Positions 34,627-44,709 are shown, numbered from the stretch's first letter. The stretch: 64,000 bases of DNA from Vibrio maritimus (GCF_021441885.1 NZ_CP090439.1:1798001-1862000), one strand, 5' to 3'. A program made the numbers and translations. Notes: generated by a model not told the origin, from the letters alone.

Positions 34627-35814
34627 TTATTTTTGACTTACTGCTGCTAATGCATCAGCGACATATGGCAATTGAGACTCAGACAGACCCGCAATATTAA
34701 TACGACCATCGTCAACACCATAAATACCAAAGTCGTTGCGTAGGCGTTGCATTTGTTCTGCTGTAAATCCTAGCACAGTAAACATGCCTTTGTGAGACAT
34801 GATGAAGTCAAATTCATCCGTTGAATGTGAATTTTTCAGTGCTTTGCAAAGACCATCACGAAGCGACACAAGTCTCTGTTGCATCTCAGAAAGTTCTGTC
34901 GTCCACATATTCGTCAGATACTCATCTGCTAAGATAGTTTTTACTAATGCAGCCCCGTGATCAGGCGGCATGGTATAGGTAGCTCGCGCAAGGGTAAGCA
35001 GTTTACCCTTGGCGTTATTAGCCTCTGCTGAGTTTTTACCGATTACGATTGCTGCACCAGTGCGCTCTCGATAAAGGCCAAAGTTCTTGGAACAAGATGT
35101 GGTTAGCAACATTTCCTCGACGTTTTCAGCCATGTGGCGCAGACCTAATGCGTCTTGGTCGAGACCATCACCAAAACCTTGATAAGCAACATCTACAAAC
35201 GGAACAAAACCATTTTTCACGCTAAGCTCTGTGATCGCTTTCCAGTCATCCAATGAAATGTCAGCGCCCGTTGGGTTATGACAGCAACCATGAAGTAAAA
35301 CAACATCGCCCTGACCTGCTTGACTTAGATCCGTCAGCATTGCATCGCGGTCTACTTGTTTTGTCGCTGTATTGAAGTAGCGGTAGAACTTAACGGTGAG
35401 ACCTGCAGCCTCCATGACAGGCTTGTGGTTTACGTAACTTGGGTTTGACAACCAAACCGTGGTACCTGGCGCTGCCACGTTCATTAGGTCGCCCAACATA
35501 CGGAGACCACCACTTGCACCTGGCGTTTGAATCACTGACATACGGTCGTAGATTGGCGTTTCACCGAAAACAACCTTGGCAATGCTTTGGTTGAACTCTT
35601 CGCATCCAGCAAGACCCACGTAGGCCTTGGTTTGCTGTTGCGCGGTGACGATACGCTGAGCTTCAGCTATCGCCTTCATAATAGGAGTTTGACCGTCGCT
35701 GTTTCTGTATACACCGATACCTAAATCAACTTTGTCGGTACGGGGATCATTTCGGTAAGCAACGGAAAGAGAAAGAATTGGATCGAGCGCTGGCTCGGGT
35801 AACTGAGAGAACAT
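34627..35814 (-). CDS. Aromatic/aspartate aminotransferase (PLP)
   Basis: 395 residues from the ATG at 35814 (MFSQLPEPALDPIL); a ten-residue longer start exists at 35844. It is a fold-type I class Ialpha aminotransferase: VDLGIGVYRNSDGQTPI, LLHGCCHNPTGADIS, and the PLP lysine in TSCSKNFGLYRERTG. It moves amino groups between aspartate or aromatic amino acids and 2-oxoglutarate. aspC or tyrB specificity cannot be decided from sequence by eye. Confidence 0.92.
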   Translation of the reverse strand: MFSQLPEPALDPILSLSVAYRNDPRTDKVDLGIGVYRNSDGQTPIMKAIAEAQRIVTAQQQTKAYVGLAGCEEFNQSIAKVVFGETPIYDRMSVIQTPGASGGLRMLGDLMNVAAPGTTVWLSNPSYVNHKPVMEAAGLTVKFYRYFNTATKQVDRDAMLTDLSQAGQGDVVLLHGCCHNPTGADISLDDWKAITELSVKNGFVPFVDVAYQGFGDGLDQDALGLRHMAENVEEMLLTTSCSKNFGLYRERTGAAIVIGKNSAEANNAKGKLLTLARATYTMPPDHGAALVKTILADEYLTNMWTTELSEMQQRLVSLRDGLCKALKNSHSTDEFDFIMSHKGMFTVLGFTAEQMQRLRNDFGIYGVDDGRINIAGLSESQLPYVADALAAVSQK

Positions 35815-36002
35815 GAAAGTCACAACCCTTTGAAATTCAAGCAATGGGCTTCACGTTATCATTAGATTAAAAACATTGAAATAGTTTTGTTATAAGTGGG
35901 CGATATTCATTCTGTAAAGCGCACTGTAAACCAGATTATCTATATGAGTCTTGAAACCTAGTAAGATAGCTGTTCAGCGATTAATAGGTTCAACACAACA
36001 GA

Positions 36003-36022
36003 AAAGGAGCCGAAGCTCCTTT
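36003..36022 (-). terminator. nrdG terminator
   Basis: AAAGGAGC-CGAA-GCTCCTTT; on the minus strand the loop is TTCG and TTTTC follows. Confidence 0.82.
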
Positions 36023-36023
36023 A

Positions 36024-36494
36024 TCATAAATCAGTAAAGCGATGAATGACCTGATTGGCGCTACCACGCCATTCAAGCTCTGGATCGGCAAGATCTTTTT
36101 CAAACTTACCGTCCACCAGCACATCGACAAGATCAACGACTTGTTTTTGCTCTGGTGTGAGTTCACTTAGAAGATAACCCGACCAAAGCCAAATATCTTT
36201 ACCCACACACTCAGCTTTAACTCGTTGAACGAGTTTAAGCACAGCATCGACATTCGCAGGATGAAGTGGATCGCCTCCCGATAAAGACAGACCGCGCTTT
36301 TTGATGCGAGTATCATTGAGATCAGCAATGATTTGGTCTTCAAGCTCTTGAGTAAACGAATGCCCAGAATGCAAAGACCATGTTGCCTGGTTATAGCACC
36401 CTCGGCATTGGTGAACACAGCCAGAAACAAAGAGAGTACAACGCGTACCAGGTCCATTGACCACGTCGATTGGATGATACTGATGATAATTCAT
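36024..36494 (-). CDS. nrdG: Anaerobic ribonucleotide reductase-activating protein
   Basis: 156 residues, a radical SAM activase with the cluster motif CVHQCRGCYN and the Gly-rich LSLSGGDPLHP. It makes the glycyl radical on NrdD. It begins 39 bases after nrdD. Confidence 0.96.
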   Translation of the reverse strand: MNYHQYHPIDVVNGPGTRCTLFVSGCVHQCRGCYNQATWSLHSGHSFTQELEDQIIADLNDTRIKKRGLSLSGGDPLHPANVDAVLKLVQRVKAECVGKDIWLWSGYLLSELTPEQKQVVDLVDVLVDGKFEKDLADPELEWRGSANQVIHRFTDL

Positions 36495-36533
36495 TGGTTG
36501 TGACTCTCTTCTATTACTGGTGTTGCTTGTTTT

Positions 36534-38654
36534 TTACAGGTGTTTGACGCGGCGCTTAACTTCTTCTTGTTTACCGAAGTTAAATGGACGAGCATCAGGA
36601 CTACCTAGATAGCCACAAACACGACGAGTTACAGATACACGCGTAGAATCGTGGTTACCACATTTAGGGCATGTAAAGCCTTTACTGGTACAGTCAAATT
36701 CACCCGTGTAGCCACACTCATAACACTCATCAATTGGTGTGTTGGTGCCATAGTAAGGAACACGACTGTAACTGTAGTCCCACACGTTCTCCAACGCTTC
36801 GATATTGCGTTGCATGTTCGGGAACTCGCCGTAGCAGATAAAGCCGCCTGATGACACTTCTGGGTATGGCATCTCAAAGTCGATCTTATCGTAAGGGTTT
36901 ACTTTCTTCTGTACGTCTAGGTGGAAACTGTTGGTGTAGTAACCTTTATCGGTCACACCCTCAATAACACCAAACTCTTTCGTATCGATTTGGCAGAAAC
37001 GGCTACATAGGTTTTCACTCGGCGTACCGTAAAGGCTGAATGCATAGCCTGTTTCTTGTGCCCACTCGTTTACTACGCTCTTCATATGCTTGATGATATC
37101 CAACGCCATATCGCGCATTTGATTATCGTCATACATGTGAGTGTCGTTTCCAAACAGTGCAGTCATTGTCTCGTGGATACCGATGTAACCAAGAGAAATC
37201 GATGCGCGACCATTTTTAAAGATTGGAGCAATCGAGTCGTCAGCTTTAAGTCGGACGCCACATGCACCTTCCATATAAAGGATCGGGGCCACTCGTGCTT
37301 TCACTTTCTCTAAACGACTAATGCGAGTCTCAAGCGCTTTACGTGCAAGCACTAGGCGATCATTCAATAGTTCATAGAATTTATCGACACTACCATTCGC
37401 TTTGATTGCAATACGAGGAAGGTTAAGACTCACCACACCAAGGTTGTTACGCCCTTCATGCTGCAGTTCACCATTCTCTTCGTACGTGTTTAGGAAACTA
37501 CGACAACCCATCGGCGTCTTGAACGAACCCGTTACCTCAACTACTTTATCGTAGTTAAGAATATCTGGGTACATACGTTTTGATGCACACTCTAACGCCA
37601 GTTGCTTAACATCGTAGTTAGGATCTTCTGACTTGTGGTTCAATCCATCTTTAATGGCAAAGACCAGTTTCGGGAATACCGCCGTTTTTTTGTTCTTACC
37701 TAGACCCGCAATTCGGTTCTTAAGAATAGACGTTTGAATAAGCTTAGATTCCCAACTTGTGCCAAGGCCAAAACCAAAGGTAACAAACGGAGTCTGACCG
37801 TTAGCAGTATGCAGGGTGTTCACTTCATACTCTAATGACTGGAACGCGTCGTAACACTCTTTTTCTGTACGAGCTGTTGCAAATGCTTCTGGCTGGTGGA
37901 TGTCCCACTCTTGCGCAATTTGAAGATGCTTGTCGTAGCTTGCTTTAACATATGGTGCTAGTACTTCATCAATACGGTTGATTGTCGTACCACCATAAAT
38001 ATGGCTTGCTACCTGAGCAATGATCTGTGCCGTTACCGCTGTCGCCGTCGAAATAGATTTTGGCGTATCAATCTCTGCGTTACCCATTTTGAAACCGTGA
38101 GTAAGCATGCCTTTAAGATCGATCAGCATACAGTTAAACATTGGGAAGAAAGGTGCGTAATCTAGATCGTGATAGTGAATATCGCCTTCATCGTGAGCTT
38201 GCACAACATCACGCGGTAAGATACGCGTTTTTGCATAGTGCTTAGCAACGATACCTGCAAGCAGGTCGCGCTGAGTTGGAATCACTTTACCGTCTTTATT
38301 AGCGTTCTCATTAAGAAGATCGGCATTGCTCTCTTCGATAAGACCTTCAATCTCTTTAGTCAGAGCGCTCTTCTTCTCACGCGCAACATCGCGGTCGTGA
38401 CGGTATTCGATGTATGAACGAGCCAGCCCTTTATATGGACCCTGCATTAGCTCATTTTCTACATGCGTTTGGATTTCCTGAATATCCACATGTTCGCAAT
38501 CCTGCAGCTTAAGTTCGACTGCTAACGCCACATTTTTAGCGTACAGTTCGAACTCTTTGTCTGCATGTTCCGCCGCACTTACCACAGCAGCTTCAATACG
38601 ATCCTTTGTAAACGGAGCACGAGAGCCATCTCTCTTGATTACGATTGTTTTCAC
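36534..38654 (-). CDS. nrdD: Anaerobic ribonucleoside-triphosphate reductase
   Basis: 706 residues. An N-terminal ATP-cone (MKTIVIKRDGSRAPFTKDRI) gives allosteric control. The catalytic barrel follows, and the C-terminus has a four-Cys zinc site (CYECGYTGEFDCTSKGFTCPKCG) and the glycyl radical motif RVCGYLGSPDARPFN. It makes deoxynucleotides without oxygen. NrdR and FNR sites lie upstream. Confidence 0.97.
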   Translation of the reverse strand: MKTIVIKRDGSRAPFTKDRIEAAVVSAAEHADKEFELYAKNVALAVELKLQDCEHVDIQEIQTHVENELMQGPYKGLARSYIEYRHDRDVAREKKSALTKEIEGLIEESNADLLNENANKDGKVIPTQRDLLAGIVAKHYAKTRILPRDVVQAHDEGDIHYHDLDYAPFFPMFNCMLIDLKGMLTHGFKMGNAEIDTPKSISTATAVTAQIIAQVASHIYGGTTINRIDEVLAPYVKASYDKHLQIAQEWDIHQPEAFATARTEKECYDAFQSLEYEVNTLHTANGQTPFVTFGFGLGTSWESKLIQTSILKNRIAGLGKNKKTAVFPKLVFAIKDGLNHKSEDPNYDVKQLALECASKRMYPDILNYDKVVEVTGSFKTPMGCRSFLNTYEENGELQHEGRNNLGVVSLNLPRIAIKANGSVDKFYELLNDRLVLARKALETRISRLEKVKARVAPILYMEGACGVRLKADDSIAPIFKNGRASISLGYIGIHETMTALFGNDTHMYDDNQMRDMALDIIKHMKSVVNEWAQETGYAFSLYGTPSENLCSRFCQIDTKEFGVIEGVTDKGYYTNSFHLDVQKKVNPYDKIDFEMPYPEVSSGGFICYGEFPNMQRNIEALENVWDYSYSRVPYYGTNTPIDECYECGYTGEFDCTSKGFTCPKCGNHDSTRVSVTRRVCGYLGSPDARPFNFGKQEEVKRRVKHL

Positions 38655-38698
38655 CCTTTCTCCTTACCCCTAACATACTCACAGAGTTATCCACAAAT

Positions 38699-38712
38699 AC
38701 ACTATATAGGGT
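38699..38712. promoter_or_regulatory. NrdR box 1 upstream of nrdD
   Basis: ACACTATATAGGGT resembles the NrdR box (acaCwATATAtwGtgt). Its centre is 32 bases, about three helical turns, from box 2, the usual paired arrangement. Confidence 0.75.
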
Positions 38713-38729
38713 TGTTAGCATTTATTCTG

Positions 38730-38745
38730 ACACAATATATTGTGG
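38730..38745. promoter_or_regulatory. NrdR box 2 upstream of nrdD
   Basis: ACACAATATATTGTGG, nearly palindromic, matches the NrdR box consensus closely. Confidence 0.8.
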
Positions 38746-38776
38746 TGTATTTAACGAAAAGCACCAACCGAAAGTA

Positions 38777-38790
38777 TTGATTTGGATCAA
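38777..38790. promoter_or_regulatory. FNR site upstream of nrdD
   Basis: TTGATTTGGATCAA is an exact TTGAT-N4-ATCAA FNR box, 123-136 bases before the nrdD start. It fits anaerobic induction of nrdDG. Confidence 0.82.
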
Positions 38791-38938
38791 TAAAAACTGG
38801 GTAGTGAACAAGAAGAATTCGATCTAGATGAAGTGGATCTCATATGGCGTAATTTCCAAAATCAATGCCAAATTTTCAGGAAAAACAGTTGCATTTTTGC
38901 CAACGCTTGCGGCACATTGCTTGAAACGATTTTTATGA

Positions 38939-39847
38939 ATGGCAAGGGAAATGATAAGAACAATCCGTTATGGTTACCTGACGTTTTCCCTACTAATAGG
39001 AATATCACTTTTTCCTACACTAGTAGGTGCGACCACGATAATGACATGGAACATAGAGTGGCTTACAACGACGCCATCGAAAAAGTTTCCAACGAGTTAT
39101 CGTACTCAAGAGGACTTTTCCGCACTGAAGACGCAATTCATGCAAACCAGTCCCGATATTCTCGCATTCCAAGAAGTGGACAGCATAGAGGCAATTTCTC
39201 GAGTTGTTGGACCCGATTATGACATCTACCTCTCAGACCGATCATTACCCAGCAATAAACAGCACCAGTTTTCAGAAATAAATCAGTATACCGGCTTTGC
39301 CGTTCGTCATGGTCATACTGTAAAAGACGTTGCTGACTTCCCCCTAAGTAAAGGTGGGCGGCTTCGTTTTGCCTCTGCGATTGAGTTGACGTTAGAGAAC
39401 GGGACTAGGATTAACCTCCTTTCTGTGCACCTTAAAGCCGGATGCAGTGGCAAATACACATCTAACAAATCGTGTAAGACACTCAAACAGCAAGGCACAG
39501 TCCTTAACAGTTGGCTCAAGCAACTTGAATCTAATGATAAATCGTATGTATTGCTTGGAGACTTTAACCACAATCTTGCTTATTCAGGCGACTGGCTCTG
39601 GGCAACTCTCACGAAAGACCTCGATGCTGTGCCAAGGCTGGCAACGAAATCCACTAAAGCCGAGTGTAAAGTACGTTCTAATCGAAACCCAAACAAGACT
39701 CATCAGTTTCGGTCTCTGATCGACCATATTGTCGTCAGTCCCGATTTACGCAGCAGTCCAGCCCTACAGAATGTTATGCCGACCAAGAGTGTTCTTGATT
39801 ACCAAATGAGCGATCATTGCCCAATTTCACTAACACTGTATAAATAA
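38939..39847 (+). CDS. Secreted endonuclease/exonuclease/phosphatase-fold protein
   Basis: 302 residues with an N-terminal signal or anchor (YGYLTFSLLIGISLFPTLVGA). The EEP fold shows TWNIEWL, ILAFQEVDS (metal Glu), LLSVHLKAGC, LLGDFNHN (catalytic Asp/Asn) and SDHCPISL (catalytic Asp-His). Four Cys suggest disulfides. It may be a secreted or periplasmic nuclease or phosphoesterase. An ATG at 38951 is an alternative start. Confidence 0.82.
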   Translation: MAREMIRTIRYGYLTFSLLIGISLFPTLVGATTIMTWNIEWLTTTPSKKFPTSYRTQEDFSALKTQFMQTSPDILAFQEVDSIEAISRVVGPDYDIYLSDRSLPSNKQHQFSEINQYTGFAVRHGHTVKDVADFPLSKGGRLRFASAIELTLENGTRINLLSVHLKAGCSGKYTSNKSCKTLKQQGTVLNSWLKQLESNDKSYVLLGDFNHNLAYSGDWLWATLTKDLDAVPRLATKSTKAECKVRSNRNPNKTHQFRSLIDHIVVSPDLRSSPALQNVMPTKSVLDYQMSDHCPISLTLYK

Positions 39848-39922
39848 CCAGTCATTAGTAAAAACGGTGAAGATGGCTAAGCTTAGAACACACGTATTAT
39901 AAATTCGCTTGCTGAATACCCA

Positions 39923-41233
39923 ATGAAATTTGCCGTCATCTCTCTGTTTATCGTTTCCCTCAGCGGCTGCGCTACTAAAGGCGCGATAGAAAATAAGCCC
40001 ATGGTCAACAGTAGTGATTTACCACCTTATTCCGTTGGCGAGTCCATTAATCAGAGAGATGAAGGTGATATCTCTCTGACTCTCGCCTTTTCCGGCGGTG
40101 GCGTTAGGGCTGCAGCTCTCTCATACGGCACGCTGTTGGCGCTTCGGGATACCAAGATCATGACCTCAAAGGGCGAAGTTAGACTTTTAGATGAAGTCGA
40201 CTATATCGCGTCTGTGTCTGGAGGTAGTTTCACATCGGCCTATTATGGTCTGTACGGGGACCGAATCTTCGAAGACTACGAGTCAGAGTTTCTCTATCGA
40301 AAAGTTGGCGACGACCTCATTCATCTATTGTTTAGCCCGACCCTTTGGTTTTCAGAAAATGGACGCTCGGAAAAAGCGATAGAGTATTATCAAGAAGAAC
40401 TGTTCCACAACGCAACGTTTGCTGACCTGCAGCGTTCAGATGGACCAATGATCGTCATTAACGCGACAGATTTGGGTGGTGGTGTGCGCTTCTCCTTCCT
40501 TCAAGAATATTTTGATTTGATATGCTCAGATCTTCATTCGTATCCAGTCGCAAACGCAGTGACCGCATCAGCAGCAGTGCCCATAGTTTTTAATCCCGTC
40601 GTCCTTAAAAACCATCACGCCTGTTTGAGAGATACTCGATTCGTGTTGGATAGAGAAAGCGATAATGCGCAAATTCAAAATACGTTGGAGGGACTGCGCA
40701 GCTACAGTGACAAAGATGCTCGCCCTTTTATCCATCTAGTAGACGGTGGAATATCGGACAATCTAGGATTACTGGCGATATATGAGGTTGTTGAAAGTGC
40801 TGGCGGTGACCAAGAGTTTTTCGAGACAATAAAAGCCAGACCACTATCCGACTTTGTCATCATTGTTGTCGATGCCTCGACGACACCCAAATACGGTTTT
40901 GAGCTCTCAGACGACGAACCCAGCTTTGCTGATACGTTTAATGCGATGAGTGATGTACAACTTCACCGATACAATGACGCAACCAAAGATCTCATCAGAA
41001 AGAAGATGCCAGAATGGTCTGCCGCTGTCGCCAATGAAAACATAACTCCCAAGCCGCATTTCATCGATATCACTTTGAACTCGCCTCACTACAAAGACAA
41101 AAAATTCCAACTTAATGCGATACCAACGGATATGTCTCTCGATGATGAGTCAGTCACCTTACTCATCGATGAAGGGCGACAACAGCTCCTGAACAATCCT
41201 ACCTTTCAAGCCTTGGTAGAATCGCTTAAATAG
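39923..41233 (+). CDS. Patatin-like phospholipase lipoprotein
   Basis: 436 residues. A lipoprotein signal ends SLSGCATKG. The patatin fold has the oxyanion GGGVRAAALSYG, nucleophile Ser in SVSGGS (GxSxG-like) and catalytic Asp in VDGGISDNLG. It is expected to hydrolyse acyl esters of membrane lipids on the periplasmic side. It follows the EEP gene by 75 bases, in the same direction. Confidence 0.88.
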   Translation: MKFAVISLFIVSLSGCATKGAIENKPMVNSSDLPPYSVGESINQRDEGDISLTLAFSGGGVRAAALSYGTLLALRDTKIMTSKGEVRLLDEVDYIASVSGGSFTSAYYGLYGDRIFEDYESEFLYRKVGDDLIHLLFSPTLWFSENGRSEKAIEYYQEELFHNATFADLQRSDGPMIVINATDLGGGVRFSFLQEYFDLICSDLHSYPVANAVTASAAVPIVFNPVVLKNHHACLRDTRFVLDRESDNAQIQNTLEGLRSYSDKDARPFIHLVDGGISDNLGLLAIYEVVESAGGDQEFFETIKARPLSDFVIIVVDASTTPKYGFELSDDEPSFADTFNAMSDVQLHRYNDATKDLIRKKMPEWSAAVANENITPKPHFIDITLNSPHYKDKKFQLNAIPTDMSLDDESVTLLIDEGRQQLLNNPTFQALVESLK

Positions 41234-41235
41234 GA

Positions 41236-41424
41236 CTATTCCTTTAGACCAAGCTTTAACAACAGTCTTCGTGGCGGACAAAAACCGGTGAAACCACTTT
41301 GAATCAAATTAAGACCGATAAATACCGTAAACCATACAAAATGATGGCTCACGTATACAGTCAGTATTAGCGAGATCAAAACCATGGTTCCTGCGAGAAT
41401 TCGAATGCCGTTTTCAACTTTCAT
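41236..41424 (-). CDS. DUF2892 inner-membrane protein
   Basis: 62 residues from the ATG at 41424, preceded by AGAGG. Two membrane segments and a conserved GFCPPRRLLLKLG end match the YgaP-like DUF2892 family, often found with sulfurtransferase genes. An ATTAG-type operator variant lies 14 bases upstream, placing it in the persulfide regulon. Confidence 0.85.
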   Translation of the reverse strand: MKVENGIRILAGTMVLISLILTVYVSHHFVWFTVFIGLNLIQSGFTGFCPPRRLLLKLGLKE

Positions 41425-41437
41425 AAACAACCTCTTA

Positions 41438-41453
41438 ATAAGATATAGCTAAT
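41438..41453. promoter_or_regulatory. BigR-type operator variant, DUF2892 gene
   Basis: ATAAG-ATATAG-CTAAT, one mismatch from the ATTAG-N6-CTAAT pattern found at four other places in the regulon. Confidence 0.6.
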
Positions 41454-41470
41454 ATAATTATACAAATAAA

Positions 41471-41493
41471 AGCTCCGTTTCTAACACGGAGCT
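41471..41493 (-). terminator. Terminator after the RND gene
   Basis: AGCTCCGT-N7-ACGGAGCT, followed on the minus strand by TTTATTTG. Confidence 0.8.
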
Positions 41494-41512
41494 CTCCGCT
41501 ACGACGGCGTTA

Positions 41513-44500
41513 CTACACAGCCGCTTTCACTATGCCGCGATTTAATGCGACGTAATACAGAATCGGAATCACCAGTAAGGTTAATAATGTCGATACGAAG
41601 ATGCCGAATATCAAACTTATCGCTAACCCATTGAAGATTGGGTCATCTAAAATAAAGACCGCGCCAATCATCGCAGCCAGTGCGGTGAGCATGATAGGTT
41701 TAGCACGGACGATAGCCGACTCAATCACCGCTGCACCAAGCTCCATTCCATCTCTTAACTGATGGTTAATAAAATCCACCAACAGTATTGAGTTTCGAAC
41801 AATAATGCCCGCAAGCGCTATCATGCCGATCATCGACGTCGCGGTAAACTGAGCCCCCAGTAACGCATGACCCGGCATCACGCCGATAATAGTCAATGGA
41901 ATCGGCGCCATAATAATCAGCGGCACTAAGTACGATTTAAACTGTGCGACTACCAGCAAGTAAATCAGCACCATACCAACTGCATAAGCAATACCCATGT
42001 CTCGGAAAGTCTCGTAGGTAATCGTCCACTCGCCATCCCAAAAGATCTCTACGCCTTTGAGTCCTGAGGGCTGATTGACAAAGTACTGCTCTACATCCAT
42101 GCCTTTATCCGAAAGGCTTGCTGATATATCGGCCATACCATAGAGAGGGCTATCGAGTTCACCGGTCATGTCACCCACAACCATGATCATTGGAACCAGG
42201 TTTTTATGAACAATATAATTATCCATCGCTTGCTCACGTACCTTAATTAAATCGGCAAGGATATACTGCGTACCCGATGCAGAATTGATCTTCATATTCA
42301 TCACCTGCTCCAAACGCACTTTGGCACTCTCTTTGGCCTGGATCTGAATTGGGATCGGATATTTGCTCTGCTCGCTATGTAAGTAACTCACAGGCTTTCC
42401 GCCTACTGCAGTCGCAAGTGAATCGACAATTGATGAATAGGCGACGCCTAAGCGAGAGGCTTTACTACGATCAATGACTACCTGCCATTTTTGATGCGCT
42501 TCTGGTAAATAGAGATCGACATCAACAATGTCATCCGTTTCGCGAAATATCCCTCTAAGTTGCAGTGCGGCTTGTTCGCGGACTTCTTGTGTCGGGCCGT
42601 ACACTTCTGCCAAAATTGGTGACCACACGGGTGGACCCGGAGGCACTTCAACCACTTTCACTTTGCCACCAAATTTCTGTGCAATCTCTACAAGCTTTGG
42701 TCTCACTTCGACAGCAATCTCATGGCTTGAACGAGCGCGCTCTGACTTATCCACTAAGTTAACTTGAATGTCCCCTTTATCTGGTGCTTGGCGCATGAAG
42801 TAGTGGCGCACTAATCCGTTGAAGTTAATAGGTGCCGCAGTGCCTGCGTAAATCTGATAATCACTGACTTCTTCGACATCATTAAGCGCATCGCTGAGCT
42901 CGAACAACACGCGTTGCGTGCGCTCTAACGAATTGCCCTCTGGCATATCCAAAATCACTTGGAACTCAGACTTATTGTCAAACGGCAACATTTTCATGAC
43001 GACGAGCTGGTGTACAGGTAGCCACATTGATACGGCAATCGCCACCAAAACACCGACACCTAGCAATAAACGATTGCGTTTTTGCACTCGACTAACGACA
43101 AACGGTGACATGACCTTTCTAAAGAAAGTCGATTGTTTGCTACTGACCTCTTCTTTATGGTCAGTGCTCTCTTTCAGCAGGATTCGAGCTAACCATGGCG
43201 TTAATACAAACGCGATAATCAACGAGATCAGCATCCCCATTGACGCATTGATCGGAATTGGGCTCATATAAGGGCCCATCAAGCCAGATACAAACGCCAT
43301 TGGTAACAAAGCAGCGATAACAGTTAAAGTCGCTAGGATAGTGGGTCCACCAACTTCATCGACTGCACCGGGAATAAGCTCCGCCAATTTTTGCTTGCCT
43401 TTCACCATATGTCGGTGAATATTTTCCACCACAACAATGGCATCATCGACCAAAATCCCGATCGAGAAAATAAGCGCGAACAACGACACACGGTTAAGGG
43501 TAAATCCCCAAGCCCATGATGCGAATAGAGTCAGCAACAAAGTGATAATGACTGCGACACCAACCACAACCGCTTCGCGTACGCCCATAGTCACAAGAAC
43601 CAACAGAACGACCGCTCCCGTTGCAAAAGCAAGCTTACCAATCAATGTATTGGCTTTATCCGCAGCAGTCTGGCCATAATCGCGAGTCACATCTACCTGA
43701 ATGTTATCTGGAATTAGAGTGCTTTCGAGCTCACCTAAACGTTCATCAACCGCTTTAGCCACATCCACCGCGTTCTCACCGCTTTTCTTAGCTATCGCGA
43801 TTGTCACTGCTGGTTTAATGTCACTCTTGTCACTCGTCCAAACAACTTGCGTTGGCGTATCTATTCCTAAATTGATATCTGCAATATCCGACAAGTAGAC
43901 AGGCTGACCATCATGTAAACCGACCACTAGCTGCTTAACTTCATCAACGTTGGTAAGAAACTCACCTATTTGCAGAGGTATGGACTGGTTGTCTTGTGTC
44001 AAAGCGAGCATAGGTGATGCTGAGTTAGCATCCGGCAACATCTGATTAAGCGAATCTATAGTGACACCGTAACCTGACATTTTTGCAGGGTCGAGCCTAA
44101 CATCAACAATTGTTGGCTGACGGCCAACCGTGTAGATATCTCGCGTACCTGGAATGCGTTTTAACTCTGTTTCCAACCCATGAGCCACACTGGTGATCTC
44201 TTCTAGCGATGCTGAGTCTGACTTAGGTGACAAGGTCACGTTTACAATCGGAACATCTTCAATACCACGAGGTTTGATAATAGGCTGCCCAACCCCCATG
44301 TTTGCCGGCATCCAGTCGTTGTTGGAATAGAGCTTGTTGTATATCTTAACCACGGCTTCATTTCTTGGGATCCCGACTTCGAATATCGCAACAATCATTG
44401 CTCCACCTGGTTGGGAGAACGAGTATATTTTGTCAATGCCGTTGATCTCTGACACGATTTGCTCAGCCGGATTGGTAACTAGACTCTCTACTTCTCTAGG

Positions 44501-44701
44501 TGACGCGCCCGGAAATGGAATGTAGACATCGGCGAAGGTCACATCGATTTGCGGTTCTTCTTCTTTAGGCGTCACGGCAATCGCCATCAATCCAACCAGC
44601 AGTGCAATCAAAGCTAATAGAGGCGTCATTGCCGATGACTGGAATGCGGCTGCAATACGGCCAGAAATTCCCATCTTCTCGTCGTTTATGTTATGACTCA
44701 T
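41513..44701 (-). CDS. RND efflux transporter, inner-membrane pump
   Basis: 1062 residues with the standard twelve-membrane-segment RND fold and two large periplasmic loops. The proton-relay Asp pair is in SIGILVDDAIVVVENIHRHM, and GIIVRNSILLVDF is in the second half. Periplasmic porter motifs include FPGASPREVESLVTNPAEQ. It works with the adaptor 8 bases upstream; the outer-membrane channel is not encoded here. Substrate unknown. Upstream BigR-type operators suggest induction by reactive sulfur. Confidence 0.92.
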   Translation of the reverse strand: MSHNINDEKMGISGRIAAAFQSSAMTPLLALIALLVGLMAIAVTPKEEEPQIDVTFADVYIPFPGASPREVESLVTNPAEQIVSEINGIDKIYSFSQPGGAMIVAIFEVGIPRNEAVVKIYNKLYSNNDWMPANMGVGQPIIKPRGIEDVPIVNVTLSPKSDSASLEEITSVAHGLETELKRIPGTRDIYTVGRQPTIVDVRLDPAKMSGYGVTIDSLNQMLPDANSASPMLALTQDNQSIPLQIGEFLTNVDEVKQLVVGLHDGQPVYLSDIADINLGIDTPTQVVWTSDKSDIKPAVTIAIAKKSGENAVDVAKAVDERLGELESTLIPDNIQVDVTRDYGQTAADKANTLIGKLAFATGAVVLLVLVTMGVREAVVVGVAVIITLLLTLFASWAWGFTLNRVSLFALIFSIGILVDDAIVVVENIHRHMVKGKQKLAELIPGAVDEVGGPTILATLTVIAALLPMAFVSGLMGPYMSPIPINASMGMLISLIIAFVLTPWLARILLKESTDHKEEVSSKQSTFFRKVMSPFVVSRVQKRNRLLLGVGVLVAIAVSMWLPVHQLVVMKMLPFDNKSEFQVILDMPEGNSLERTQRVLFELSDALNDVEEVSDYQIYAGTAAPINFNGLVRHYFMRQAPDKGDIQVNLVDKSERARSSHEIAVEVRPKLVEIAQKFGGKVKVVEVPPGPPVWSPILAEVYGPTQEVREQAALQLRGIFRETDDIVDVDLYLPEAHQKWQVVIDRSKASRLGVAYSSIVDSLATAVGGKPVSYLHSEQSKYPIPIQIQAKESAKVRLEQVMNMKINSASGTQYILADLIKVREQAMDNYIVHKNLVPMIMVVGDMTGELDSPLYGMADISASLSDKGMDVEQYFVNQPSGLKGVEIFWDGEWTITYETFRDMGIAYAVGMVLIYLLVVAQFKSYLVPLIIMAPIPLTIIGVMPGHALLGAQFTATSMIGMIALAGIIVRNSILLVDFINHQLRDGMELGAAVIESAIVRAKPIMLTALAAMIGAVFILDDPIFNGLAISLIFGIFVSTLLTLLVIPILYYVALNRGIVKAAV

Positions 44702-44709
44702 ACCGCCCC

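Noticed and set aside
44227..44239. Additional matS site GTGACAAGGTCAC
   Set aside because: The arms are perfect but the centre (AAG) breaks the RNY rule, so it was not counted.
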